Assembly: GCA_017307955.1 (NCBI GenBank)
Contig: JAFKFV010000007.1
Coordinates: forward strand, 248,001-312,000
Direction of reading: 5' to 3'
DNA from: Allobosea sp.
GTDB lineage: Bacteria; Pseudomonadota; Alphaproteobacteria; Rhizobiales; Kaistiaceae
Length of the DNA: 64,000 nt
The position numbers were made by a program, and so were the translations under genes. This document shows, piece by piece, positions 46,889-57,543 of this stretch. The notes under the pieces were generated by a model. It did no database searches, had not been told where the DNA came from, and saw nothing but the letters and a program-made list of their open reading frames with translations. Positions within the stretch are counted from its first letter, which is position 1. Every line of letters starts with the position of its first letter.

Positions 46889-46953
46889 GCGGAACCCCAC
46901 CGCCGGAACCGCATTCACCTTCCGTCGTGCCACTTGCAAGACGGAGGATCTCC

Positions 46954-47166
46954 ATGACCGAACTCGACCCGAGGCCCTACGCCAACACCGACGAGCGGGG
47001 CGGCTTCTCGAACGACGACGACAATATCCGCCAGCAGCAGGCGGAAGATATCGCCGATCCCAACCAGGACGTGCCGTTGCCCGATCCGGGCGGCGAGCGC
47101 CATGCAGTTATCGAATTCGACGACGAGGATGTCGGCGACGAAGCGAGCGAGATCGAGGAACGCTGA
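46954..47166 (+). CDS. Small acidic hypothetical protein, 70 residues
   Basis: Strongly acidic and hydrophilic, with runs such as SNDDDNIRQQQAEDIADP and VIEFDDEDVGDEASEIEER; probably disordered, with no membrane segment or catalytic motif. ACGGAGGATCTCC immediately before the ATG is a strong ribosome site, which is the main support for a real gene. An in-frame upstream ATG at 46927 is less likely. Confidence 0.65.
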   Translation: MTELDPRPYANTDERGGFSNDDDNIRQQQAEDIADPNQDVPLPDPGGERHAVIEFDDEDVGDEASEIEER

Positions 47167-47235
47167 GGCGCTCATGCTCGCTGGCTGCGCGTCTGCATGG
47201 TGTCGACCGGCGCACGGCTGAACACAGACACGGAA

Positions 47236-47258
47236 ATGCCCGGGACCAGCCCGGGCAT
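47236..47258. repeat. REP-like palindrome, copy 2
   Basis: ATGCCCGGG-ACCAG-CCCGGGCAT, a perfect 9-bp stem matching the core of the repeats at 29875 and 63654. It lies in the convergent gap between two small genes and could act as a bidirectional terminator. Confidence 0.8.
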
Positions 47259-47325
47259 CGTGACGTGCCGTATGGTGACGCCAGTAAGGCCCGACCTCCG
47301 GCCGGGCTTGCCGCGTCCATCAGGC

Positions 47326-47544
47326 TCAAGCCGGGCGGCGCTTCGCGGCCATCTGCGAGGGCGAAGGATGCAGCGGCTTCACCTCGGCGCCCGTGACGCC
47401 CGAGCCCGGCTGCGTTGCCGCCAGCGGATCGCTGGTCGGGAACGTCTCTTCCAGACCCTCGTCCAGCCTGCCCTCCTTGGCCCTCTTGGCCTCGCGGGCC
47501 GCGCGGCCGGGAACGATGGTGTTCAGAACCTTGTCGACGACCAT
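47326..47544 (-). CDS. Small conserved-type hypothetical protein, 72 residues
   Basis: Preceded by a perfect AGGAGGTG, then MVVDKVLNTIVPGRAAREAK. It contains EETFPTSDPLAATQPG; the ExFPxSDPxA motif is common in short alphaproteobacterial proteins of unknown role. Charged N-terminal half, Pro-rich C-terminal half, no signal or membrane helix. Function unknown. Confidence 0.7.
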   Translation of the reverse strand: MVVDKVLNTIVPGRAAREAKRAKEGRLDEGLEETFPTSDPLAATQPGSGVTGAEVKPLHPSPSQMAAKRRPA

Positions 47545-47615
47545 TTCACACCTCCTGAGCGGTGAACGTCGTCGATTCAAGCCGGCAGCGCGCCTTTCGT
47601 TCCCGCCCGGCGCGA

Positions 47616-47813
47616 TCAGGCCGCGGCCGGCTCGTAGCCGGCGGCGCGGATGGCGGCGGCGACCTTTGTCGCGTCGGCGGCACCTTCGATCTCGACGCGC
47701 TTGGTGCCGAGATCGACCTTGACCTCCGCGCCCGGCGCCGCCTCGCGCGCGGCCTTGCCGATGGTGGCGGCACAGTGGCCGCAGCTCATGTCGGGAACGG
47801 TGAATGTCAGCAT
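47616..47813 (-). CDS. copZ: Heavy-metal-associated domain copper chaperone, CopZ-like
   Basis: 65 residues forming one HMA domain: metal site MSCGHC at residues 9-14, then TIGKAAREAAPGAEVKVDLGTKRVEIEG and the C-terminal AAGYEPA. It would carry Cu(I) to the CopA ATPase encoded divergently. Its promoter carries its own CueR-type dyad. Confidence 0.9.
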   Translation of the reverse strand: MLTFTVPDMSCGHCAATIGKAAREAAPGAEVKVDLGTKRVEIEGAADATKVAAAIRAAGYEPAAA

Positions 47814-47860
47814 GGGTTCGGTCCTTTTGGGCTCGGCGGATGATGATTGATCCATGTCGC

Positions 47861-47891
47861 CATCTGGGGCTTGCCATCGTGGCAAGGTCAA
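47861..47891 (-). promoter_or_regulatory. CueR-type promoter of copZ
   Basis: On the minus strand TTGACC (-35, 47891-47886) and CAGATG (-10, 47866-47861) are separated by 19 bp, the over-long spacer used by MerR-family activators. The spacer holds the dyad CTTGCCA-N3-TGGCAAG (47870-47886). Confidence 0.8.
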
Positions 47892-47918
47892 GGGCGAAGA
47901 GACCGGGCGCCGGAGGCC

Positions 47919-47949
47919 TTGACCTTCCCATGATGGGAAGCTCTATCTG
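47919..47949 (+). promoter_or_regulatory. CueR-type promoter of copA
   Basis: TTGACC (-35, 47919-47924) and TATCTG (-10, 47944-47949) are 19 bp apart, with the dyad CTTCCCAT-G-ATGGGAAG (47924-47940) between them. This is the classic Cu(I)-responsive MerR/CueR operator layout, 33 bp before the copA start. Confidence 0.88.
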
Positions 47950-47982
47950 ACCTGTCATCCGAACCGAAACCGGACATCACCG

Positions 47983-50285
<2,303 letters not shown>

Positions 50286-50289
<4 letters not shown>

Positions 50290-50720
50290 ATATCGGCGAA
50301 GCTGCCCGCACCTCGGGCGTCTCGGCCAAGATGATCCGCTACTACGAGCGCATCGGCCTCATCGCCGATGCGGCGCGGACCGAGGCCGGCTACCGGACCT
50401 ATGACCGCAACGATGTCGAGACGCTGCGCTTCATCCGCCGCGCCCGCGACCTCGGCTTCTCGGTCGAGGAGATGACGGCGTTGCTGGCGCTCTGGCGCGA
50501 CAAGGGCCGCGAGAGCGCGGAGGTCAAGCGGATCGCGCTCGATCATGTCGCCGATATCGAACGGCGCATCCGCGAATTGCAGGGCATGGCGCGGACGCTC
50601 TCCCATCTCGCCGGCCACTGCCATGGCGACCACCGGCCGGACTGCCCGATCATCGACGACCTCGCCGAAGGCGTCGCCGACGAGGCCGCGCCGCCCCGGA
50701 GCGGATTCAGGCGGCGGTGA
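50286..50720 (+). CDS. cueR: Cu(I)-responsive MerR-family regulator CueR
   Basis: 144 residues: winged helix [35 protein letters not shown], and a metal loop with Cys112 and Cys120 ([10 protein letters not shown]), the same positions as the Cu(I)-binding cysteines of E. coli CueR. It overlaps copA (ATGA), so activator and pump are co-expressed. Its targets should be the two dyads at 47870 and 47924. Confidence 0.95.
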
Positions 50721-50795
50721 GTTCTCCGCCGCGGCATGAAACGGTCACGCATCCGCGCCAGGATGGGCCGTCCATTGCCAACAGAGACCCTCTCC

Positions 50796-51611
50796 ATGCC
50801 CCTCGCCGATCTCGCGCTCATTCCCGCCGTCACGCCCTCGCCGCTCACCGCCGCCATGCTGGAGGCGGCGCTGGCCGGCGCGGGGGCGATCGCCGATCTC
50901 GGCGGGCGGCATGAGCGCGCCCGGCTGACGCTGAAGGGCGCCCGCGACTTCCAGACGGCGGCCGACATCGCCTCGGAACGGGCGATCGCCGCCGTGCTTG
51001 CCGCGCGCTTCCCCGATGCCGCCATCCTCGGCGAGGAAGAAACGGCGATTGCCGGCAGCGGCCGGCGCTTCCTGATCGACCCGATCGACGGCACCACCAA
51101 TTTCGCCTGGGGGCTGCCCTTTTTCGGCATCTGCATTGCGCTGGAGGAGCATGGCGAGACGGTCGCCGGCGTCGTGCTCGATCCCTCCTTCGGCGAAGTC
51201 TTCGTCGCCGAGAAGGGCCGCGGCGCCTTCCGCAATGGCGAGCGGCTGCGCATCGACCGAACGCTTGCGCCGCATGAGGCGCTGATCGGCGCCAGCCTGC
51301 CGGTGCCCGGCCAGGTGCGCAGCGTCGAGGTCGAGACCTATCACCGCGCACTGCGGCAGGTGATCGACACGGCGGCCGGCGTCCGCCGCCTCGGCTCGGC
51401 GGCGCTCAGCCTCTGCGCCGTGGCGGCCTCGCGGCACGACGCCTTCTTCGAGGACGCGCTCTCGCCGCTCGATTATGCCGCGGCGGCGCTGGTCGTCACC
51501 GAGGCGGGCGGCATCGTCACGGGCTTTTCCGGCGCGCCGGTCGACGCGGGCGGCGCGATCCTCGCCGCCAACCCGGCGCTTCACCCCTGGCTGGTATCGC
51601 TGTTCGCATAG
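50796..51611 (+). CDS. Inositol monophosphatase family protein
   Basis: 271 residues with the Mg-dependent phosphatase motifs: DFQTAADIASERAI, ILGEEE, and LIDPIDGTTNFAWGLPFFG. The C-terminal metal motif, usually WDxAAG, is PLDYAAAALV, which keeps the Asp. The family removes phosphate from inositol-1-phosphate, histidinol-phosphate or bisphosphate nucleotides. The start is uncertain: the ATG at 50796 is chosen by the conserved part, while 50736 is also open. It converges on a glycerophosphodiesterase gene with a 31-bp overlap, next to an inositol catabolic cluster, which supports an inositol phosphate substrate. Confidence 0.85.
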   Translation: MPLADLALIPAVTPSPLTAAMLEAALAGAGAIADLGGRHERARLTLKGARDFQTAADIASERAIAAVLAARFPDAAILGEEETAIAGSGRRFLIDPIDGTTNFAWGLPFFGICIALEEHGETVAGVVLDPSFGEVFVAEKGRGAFRNGERLRIDRTLAPHEALIGASLPVPGQVRSVEVETYHRALRQVIDTAAGVRRLGSAALSLCAVAASRHDAFFEDALSPLDYAAAALVVTEAGGIVTGFSGAPVDAGGAILAANPALHPWLVSLFA

Positions 51612-52453
51612 AGCGCGGCGAGGCGCAGCGGCTCGTCGGTGGTGATCTGGTCGGCGCGCAGCGCCACCAGCCGCGCCAGAGAGGCGCTCGCATCGGGATG
51701 GGTGGCGTTCAGCGTCCAGGCATCGACGCGCTTGCCGGCGTCATGGAAGGCCCCGATCATGTCGAAGCCATTGGCATCGGCCTTCAGCACCAGCGGATAG
51801 GCGAGATAGATCATCGCCATGGCGCCCGACGCCGCGATGGCCGCGGCGGTGAAGCGGGCGAAGTCGTCTGCGCTCTGCAGCGGGGCGATCACCGCCGGCT
51901 CGCAGGGGTCATAGCCGGCTGCGAGGCCCGGCACCGCGCCAGCGAGCCGGCGGACGGCGACGAGATCGCCGCCCGAGAGGATGAAGCGATCGGCCACCGG
52001 CGCCAGCGTCGCCGCGAAGCGCTCGACGACGCGGCTGGTGATCGCCGCCGCCTCCTCCTTGAGATCGAGCTGGACGAGGGTTCCCGGCGCCGCATCGCGC
52101 GCGGCGAGCGCAACGAGGTCGTCCAGCAGCAGCAAGGGCTCGCCGGTCGGCTCGCCATCGGGCGTCCGCATATAGAGATCGCGCAACGCCTGATCGGGCA
52201 TCGCGGCGACGGCGCCGCGGCCGGTCGTCTCGCGGTCGAGCGTCGCGTCGTGCAGGACGGCGAAGCCGCCATCGCCGGTGACGCGGAGATCAATCTCCGA
52301 CGACGCGCCGAGCGCGAAGGCCTCGGCGAGAATGCTGGCGGTGAAAGGCACGTCGCCGATGCGGCGCTTCATCCGGTGCCATTTCAGGCGGACGACATGG
52401 TCGCCGTCATGAAGCGCGAGGCCCGGATCGGAGGAGGAAACCGCATCAGCCAT
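51581..52453 (-). CDS. Glycerophosphodiester phosphodiesterase family protein
   Basis: 290 residues of the GDPD TIM-barrel family, a divergent member. SEIDLRVTGDGGFAVLHDATLDRETTG supplies the metal ligands (Glu, Asp) and the catalytic His, VQLDLKEE the active Lys; the N-terminal HRG/PENT block is altered to HRMKRR and VPFTAS. No signal peptide, so it is cytoplasmic. Its start overlaps the end of the ABC ATPase gene by 8 bp: it is the last gene of the importer operon, like ugpQ, and should hydrolyse the imported diester. Confidence 0.85.
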   Translation of the reverse strand: MADAVSSSDPGLALHDGDHVVRLKWHRMKRRIGDVPFTASILAEAFALGASSEIDLRVTGDGGFAVLHDATLDRETTGRGAVAAMPDQALRDLYMRTPDGEPTGEPLLLLDDLVALAARDAAPGTLVQLDLKEEAAAITSRVVERFAATLAPVADRFILSGGDLVAVRRLAGAVPGLAAGYDPCEPAVIAPLQSADDFARFTAAAIAASGAMAMIYLAYPLVLKADANGFDMIGAFHDAGKRVDAWTLNATHPDASASLARLVALRADQITTDEPLRLAALYANSDTSQG

Positions 52454-53519
52454 GAATGCTCACCACGTTCGTCAGATTGCCGAATTCGATGCTCGCTCGC
52501 CGCGCCCGGCCATCGCCGCCATAGGCGACGAGACCAAGCGGCCTGAGCGGCACTGTCTCGCCCGCCCGGAGAGGGACGCCCTTCGCCGCCTGCACCTTGA
52601 CCGTCGGGCCGCCATCCAGCGCAACGTCCAGCATGCGGAAGGCGCCGAGATCGAGGACGCGCTCGATGCGGCCCGTCCAGCCCGGCTCGCCGAGCGCGAT
52701 ATCCTCCGGCCGGACGGCGATGGTCAATGGGCCGTCGGGCAGATCGCCGCCGACACGGGCGCCGGCGAGGCCGGCGCTGCCGCCCGAGGCCTCGGTCTCG
52801 ATCAGGTTCATCGTGCCGATGAAGGACGCGACAAAACGCGTCGCCGGCGCGGCATAGATCTCGCCCGGCGTCCCCACCTGCTCGACGGCTCCCGACCGCA
52901 TCACGACGATCCGGTCGGCGAGCGTCAGAGCCTCGTCCTGGTCATGCGTGACGAACATGGTCGTGAGGCCGAGCCGCTGCTGGATCGCGCGCACTTCCTC
53001 GCGCAGGCGCACCCTCAGATGCGCATCGAGGGCGGAGAAGGGCTCGTCCATCAAGAGGATCTTCGGTTCGAGCACCACGCAGCGGGCGATGGCCACACGC
53101 TGCTGTTGGCCGCCGGAAAGCTGGGCCGGGTAGCGCGCCTCATAGCCGGCGAGCCCGACGAGTTCCAGAACGGACCCGACGCGCGCCTTGACCTCGGCAC
53201 GGGCCAGACCCCGAAGGCGCAGTCCGAAGGCGATGTTCTGCGCCACCGTCATGTGGCTCCACAGCGCGTGGCTCTGGAAGACCATGCCGGTCGGACGCCG
53301 CTCGGGCGGCAGGGCGACGACATCCTCGCCGTCGATGAGCACCCGTCCCTCGCTGGGGTTCTCGAAACCGGCGACCATCCTGAGAACGGTCGACTTGCCG
53401 CAACCGGACGGGCCGAGCAGGCAGAGGAGCTCACCATCGCCGACCGCCACCGAAACATCGGCGACCGCGACGGTTCCGGAGAAGCGCTTCGACAGGCGGT
53501 CGATGACGAGCTTTGACAT
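52446..53519 (-). CDS. ABC transporter ATP-binding protein
   Basis: 357 residues: Walker A GPSGCGKSTVLR, Q-loop MVFQSHALWSHMTV, signature LSGGQQQRVAIARCV, Walker B ILLMDEPFSALDAHLR and a C-terminal TOBE domain. It resembles the ATPases of polyamine/iron/phosphonate (PotA/FbpC/PhnT) importers. Upstream in the same operon are two permeases and a binding protein; downstream is the overlapping GDPD gene. Confidence 0.93.
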   Translation of the reverse strand: MSKLVIDRLSKRFSGTVAVADVSVAVGDGELLCLLGPSGCGKSTVLRMVAGFENPSEGRVLIDGEDVVALPPERRPTGMVFQSHALWSHMTVAQNIAFGLRLRGLARAEVKARVGSVLELVGLAGYEARYPAQLSGGQQQRVAIARCVVLEPKILLMDEPFSALDAHLRVRLREEVRAIQQRLGLTTMFVTHDQDEALTLADRIVVMRSGAVEQVGTPGEIYAAPATRFVASFIGTMNLIETEASGGSAGLAGARVGGDLPDGPLTIAVRPEDIALGEPGWTGRIERVLDLGAFRMLDVALDGGPTVKVQAAKGVPLRAGETVPLRPLGLVAYGGDGRARRASIEFGNLTNVVSIHG

Positions 53520-53545
53520 GGGCAGCCTCACGGATCGGGGATGTC

Positions 53546-54376
53546 TCAGGCGCCGAGGCCGCCGGCGATCGTGCGGGCGGACAGGATCTTGCGGGCGAAG
53601 AGCAGCGCGAGGAAGGACGGCACCCACAGCATGACCGACAGAACGGCGCCGTATTGCACCACGAGCTGGTTGTTGATGAGCGAGATCATGAGCACCGGCA
53701 TGGTGCGCACATGCGGCGCCCCGATGAGGAAAGCGCCCTCGGTCTCGTAGAAGGTGCCGACGAAGGTGAGCAGCAGCGCCGCGGCAATGGCCGGCCCAGC
53801 CTGCGGCAGCGTGATCGAGAAGAAGGTCCTGAGCGGCGAGGCGCCGACGTCACGCGCCGCCTCCTCGAGCCGCCGGTCGACGCCCTGGAAGGCACCGACG
53901 GGGATCCAGATCATCAGCAGCAGCGTGTTGACGAGCTGGATCAGCACCACGCCGGCGAAGGTGCCGACCAGCCCGAACGAGAAGAAGATGGTGGCGATCG
54001 CGATATAGAGGCCGAATTTCGGGAAGGCCTGCGTCGCCAGGAAGGAGAGCAGCAGCGCCGATCGGCCGGGAAACTCCATCCGCGCGAAGGCATAGGCCGC
54101 CGGAAGGCAGATGATGGCCGAGAGCAGCGTGACGGTCAGCGATAGGGCGATCGATGTCGAAAGCGCGGTCCAGACATCGGCCCGCGCCAGCATGACCTCC
54201 CAGTAGCGCAGTCCCCAGCGCGTCGGCAGCAGCGAGGGATAGCGCCACGCCTCGGCGAAGGCCCAGAGGAACACCGCCGCGATCGGGACGAGGATGAACA
54301 GCGTCAGCAGCGTCGCGAGCGATACGCCCGGCACCAGTCCGAGCGCCGCCAGGAGCCGGTTGCGGCCGCCCGTCAC
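53546..54376 (-). CDS. ABC transporter permease (PotC-like)
   Basis: 276 residues, six spans, with the EAA loop LEEAARDVGASPLRTFFSITLP. GTG start at 54376 overlaps the stop of the partner permease (GTGA). Ends 26 bp before the ATPase start. Confidence 0.9.
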   Translation of the reverse strand: MTGGRNRLLAALGLVPGVSLATLLTLFILVPIAAVFLWAFAEAWRYPSLLPTRWGLRYWEVMLARADVWTALSTSIALSLTVTLLSAIICLPAAYAFARMEFPGRSALLLSFLATQAFPKFGLYIAIATIFFSFGLVGTFAGVVLIQLVNTLLLMIWIPVGAFQGVDRRLEEAARDVGASPLRTFFSITLPQAGPAIAAALLLTFVGTFYETEGAFLIGAPHVRTMPVLMISLINNQLVVQYGAVLSVMLWVPSFLALLFARKILSARTIAGGLGA

Positions 54377-55236
54377 GAGCCCCGCCTCCGCGAGCGGATC
54401 ACCGAGCGCACATAGATGACGCCCACCGCCGCGCAGAACAGGAAGCTCATCACCGCCTGCGTCTGCGCCTGGGCCGGGTCGCGGAGTTCGCTGAACGTCC
54501 GCTGCATGAAGACACCCATCATCTCGGGCGAGGCCGGCCCCATCAGGTAGGGAATGGTGAAGGCGCCGAACGCGCCGAGAAAGGCGAGCGAGAAGGCGAC
54601 GGTGACCGAATTGGCGATGAGCGGCAGGATGATGCCGGTCAGGATCGCCAACCGGCCCGCTCCGACATCGCGCGCCGCCTCGATCGCGGCATTGGGGATC
54701 TGCGCGAGGCCCGACAGGAGGATCAGCAGCGTCAGCGGAATCCCCTCCCAGACGAGGCCGATCACGGTGCCCGCCGGCGTCAGATAGGGCGAGCGGAAGC
54801 CATGGATGCCGATGGCGTCGAGCACGGTCTGCAGCGAGCCGTTCGGCCCCAGGAAGCGGATCAGCGCATAGGCGACGATGATGCCCGGGACGAAGAGGGG
54901 AAAGACCGCGACGCTCTGGACGAAGGCCGGCAGGCGACCGCTGGAGAAGCGAAGATAAAGCGCGACGGGCAGGCAGACGGCGAGGAGCAGGCCGCAGACG
55001 GCCAGCGTCGAGCCGAGCGTGAAGAAGAGATTGCCGCGCGACAGCGGATCGCCGAGCAGGGTCCGGTAATTCGCCAGCGACGGCCCGCCCGAGCGGGGGT
55101 CGGTCAAAGTGGAGACGATCGCCGAGGCCGCCGGGACGAGCACGAAGACGACGAGCAGCAGCATCGGCGCAGCAACGAGGAGAAGCCCGACGGGGAACCG
55201 CCGGGCTTCGACAAGGATGGGGGCAGCGAGCGCCAT
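54373..55236 (-). CDS. ABC transporter permease (PotB-like)
   Basis: 287 residues with six spans and the EAA loop AIEAARDVGAGRLAILTGIILP. Starts 11 bp after the binding-protein stop. The pair resembles permeases of polyamine, iron and phosphonate importers, which handle small charged solutes. Confidence 0.9.
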   Translation of the reverse strand: MALAAPILVEARRFPVGLLLVAAPMLLLVVFVLVPAASAIVSTLTDPRSGGPSLANYRTLLGDPLSRGNLFFTLGSTLAVCGLLLAVCLPVALYLRFSSGRLPAFVQSVAVFPLFVPGIIVAYALIRFLGPNGSLQTVLDAIGIHGFRSPYLTPAGTVIGLVWEGIPLTLLILLSGLAQIPNAAIEAARDVGAGRLAILTGIILPLIANSVTVAFSLAFLGAFGAFTIPYLMGPASPEMMGVFMQRTFSELRDPAQAQTQAVMSFLFCAAVGVIYVRSVIRSRRRGS

Positions 55237-55247
55237 GGCCCGGCGGC

Positions 55248-56393
55248 TCAGCCGCGGGCGATCGTCGGCGCCACGTTGCGATACCAGCCCTCGTTGAGGG
55301 CGGTCGACCAGTCGCCTTCCGGGAAGGTCGGGATCGAGGCCGGGATGACAGCGGCGAATTCCTCGCGCAGCGCTGCCGGCAGATGCGACCAGTCGACGCC
55401 CGGGAAGCCGCCGAGGTCCTTGAGGACCGAGGTCTGGATCTCCTCGGTGAGCAGGAAATCGGCGAAGGCCAGCGCGGCTTCCTTATGCGCGGCGATCGTC
55501 GGGATCACCGAGGCGGAGAAGCCGCCGCAAAGCGCGAGATCCTGCAGCTGCACGATCTTGATCGTCTCCGGCACGGCGCCCTGGGCGAGACCCTGCAGCA
55601 CCATGTCCGACCAAATCGGCACCATCGAGACGACGCCATTGGAGAGGAGCTGCAGCGACGCGGCGTTGCCGGCGGCATAGGCGCCCTTCTCGTAGAGCGA
55701 GGGCGCGAGATCGTTCAGGATCGCCCAGGCGGGGGCGAGGCGCTTCTCGGCCTCTTCCTTCGAGTAATTGCCGACCGTGAAGGCGCCGGGGTCGCGGCCA
55801 TTGGCCTCGTGGATGGCGCGGACAACGAAGTTCTTGCCCGAGCCGCCCTTGTCGGGGCGGTTGTAGATGAACTGGCCGGGATTGGCCTTGATCCAGGCGG
55901 TGAGCGCGTCCCAGGTCTTCGGCACGGCATCGGCCGCGACCTTGGTCGAATCATAGGCGAGCAGCACCTGCGAGCCGCGATAGGGCATCGAATAGGGCGA
56001 CTGGATCGCCGCCTTGTTCACATGCGCGAAGTTCGGAACCAGCTGGTCGTCGAATTTCACCCAGAGGCCGGCCTCGATGGCGCCCTTGGGGAGGTTCGGA
56101 TCATACTGCTCGGCGAAATCCATCTGCGGATCGGCCTTGGCGGCGAGCGCCGCGAGCGCCCGCTGCGCCACCTGGTCGAGGCCGCCATTGCGGGCGATGA
56201 CGACATTGACCTCGTAGTCGGGATGCGCCTTCTCGAAGGCCGGCTTCACGATGTTCGCGAGCCAGTCCGAGATGTTGGCGTCGCTGTTGGTGAAGACATC
56301 GAGCTTGGTGGCGGCGAAGGCGCGGCCAGCGGGGACCAGACCGGCAGCGGCGAGCGCAGCACCGGCCGCGAGGAAATGGCGGCGATTGATCAT
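55248..56393 (-). CDS. Extracellular solute-binding protein (iron/phosphonate-type)
   Basis: 381 residues. The N terminus MINRRHFLAAGAALAAAGL has a twin-arginine-like pair and cleaves near AFAA. The mature part begins LDVFTNSDANISDWLANI, of the type used for phosphonates, polyamines and metals rather than sugars. First gene of the importer operon and 120 bp downstream of iolG on the same strand. Together with GDPD and inositol genes, a glycerophospho-inositol or other phosphodiester ligand is inferred. Confidence 0.88.
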   Translation of the reverse strand: MINRRHFLAAGAALAAAGLVPAGRAFAATKLDVFTNSDANISDWLANIVKPAFEKAHPDYEVNVVIARNGGLDQVAQRALAALAAKADPQMDFAEQYDPNLPKGAIEAGLWVKFDDQLVPNFAHVNKAAIQSPYSMPYRGSQVLLAYDSTKVAADAVPKTWDALTAWIKANPGQFIYNRPDKGGSGKNFVVRAIHEANGRDPGAFTVGNYSKEEAEKRLAPAWAILNDLAPSLYEKGAYAAGNAASLQLLSNGVVSMVPIWSDMVLQGLAQGAVPETIKIVQLQDLALCGGFSASVIPTIAAHKEAALAFADFLLTEEIQTSVLKDLGGFPGVDWSHLPAALREEFAAVIPASIPTFPEGDWSTALNEGWYRNVAPTIARG

Positions 56394-56513
56394 GGGATCC
56401 GTCCGTTTGAATCGAGACGGGCGGACCCTAGGAGCGGCCGGTGACAGCTCGGTGAAACAGCCGGCGAAGGATCGGAACGGCGCCGATACCACGGCGCCGC
56501 CGTTAGTGCAGAC

Positions 56514-57509
56514 TCAGGCGGCGACCTCGACGGCGCGCTTTTCCTTGGCCGAGCGCAGCGCCGCGTCGGCGAGGAGCAGCGCGCGGAGACCATCTTCGCC
56601 GCTCGGGCTCACCGGCTTGCCGGCGGCGATGGTGGCGATGAAGGCGGCGATTTCGGCGCGGTAGGCCTCGGTGTAGCGCGTCATGAAGAAGTTCAGGAGC
56701 GGCTCGCGGCGGTAGCCCTCGGCATTCGCGATCTCGACATTGGTCGCGCGCAGGTTTTCGGCCGAGACGAGGCCCTTCTCGCCCAGGACCTCGATGCGCT
56801 GGTCGTAGCCATAGGTGGCGCGGCGGGTGTTGGAGATCTGAGCGATGCGGCCCGATGCCGTGGTGAGCACCACCGAGGCGCTGTCATAGTCGCCGAGTTC
56901 GCCGATGACCGGATCGACCAGCACCGAGGCGCTGGCATAGACGCTGACCGGCTCCTCGCCGAGCAGGAAGCGCGCCATGTCGAAATCATGGATGGTCATG
57001 TCGCGGAAGAGACCGCCCGAGCGCTTGATATAGTCGGCCGGCGGCGGCGCGGGATCGCGCGAGGTGATCGACACCATCTCGACCTTGCCGATCGTGCCGG
57101 CATCGATCTGGCGGCGCACCTCGACGAAGTTCGGATCGAAGCGGCGGTTGAAGCCGACCATCAGCGGCACGCCGGCCTTGGCGACCACGCCGAGGCAGTC
57201 GCGCACGCGCTGCACGTCGAGATCGATCGGCTTTTCGCAGAAGATCGCCTTGCCGGCCTTGGCCGCCTGCTCGATCATCGTCGCATGCAGGTCGGTCGGC
57301 GTGGTGATCAGCACGGCGTCGATATCGGACGCGGCCATGATCGCGTCGGCCTCGCGCACTTCGGCGCCTGTCGAGGCGGCGAGCGCCTTGGCCGCGTCCG
57401 GGAAGGCGTCGGCCACGGCGACGAGGCGCGCGCCCGGCACGGCGGCGATGGCGGCGGCATGCACCTTGCCGATGCGGCCGGCGCCAAGAAGTCCCAGTCT
57501 CACGGTCAT
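56514..57509 (-). CDS. iolG: Inositol 2-dehydrogenase
   Basis: 331 residues: GLLGAGRIGKVHAAAI, VLITTPTDLHATMIEQAAKAGKAIFCEKPIDLDV, FNRRFDPNF, and DMTIHDFDMARFLLGEEP with the catalytic Asp/His. This is the standard IolG form, oxidising myo-inositol to 2-keto-myo-inositol with NAD. It follows a second dehydrogenase of the family by 34 bp and precedes the importer. Confidence 0.93.
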   Translation of the reverse strand: MTVRLGLLGAGRIGKVHAAAIAAVPGARLVAVADAFPDAAKALAASTGAEVREADAIMAASDIDAVLITTPTDLHATMIEQAAKAGKAIFCEKPIDLDVQRVRDCLGVVAKAGVPLMVGFNRRFDPNFVEVRRQIDAGTIGKVEMVSITSRDPAPPPADYIKRSGGLFRDMTIHDFDMARFLLGEEPVSVYASASVLVDPVIGELGDYDSASVVLTTASGRIAQISNTRRATYGYDQRIEVLGEKGLVSAENLRATNVEIANAEGYRREPLLNFFMTRYTEAYRAEIAAFIATIAAGKPVSPSGEDGLRALLLADAALRSAKEKRAVEVAA

Positions 57510-57543
57510 CTGTCGAAAATCCCAGTCGGAGGGGTGGAAAGGG

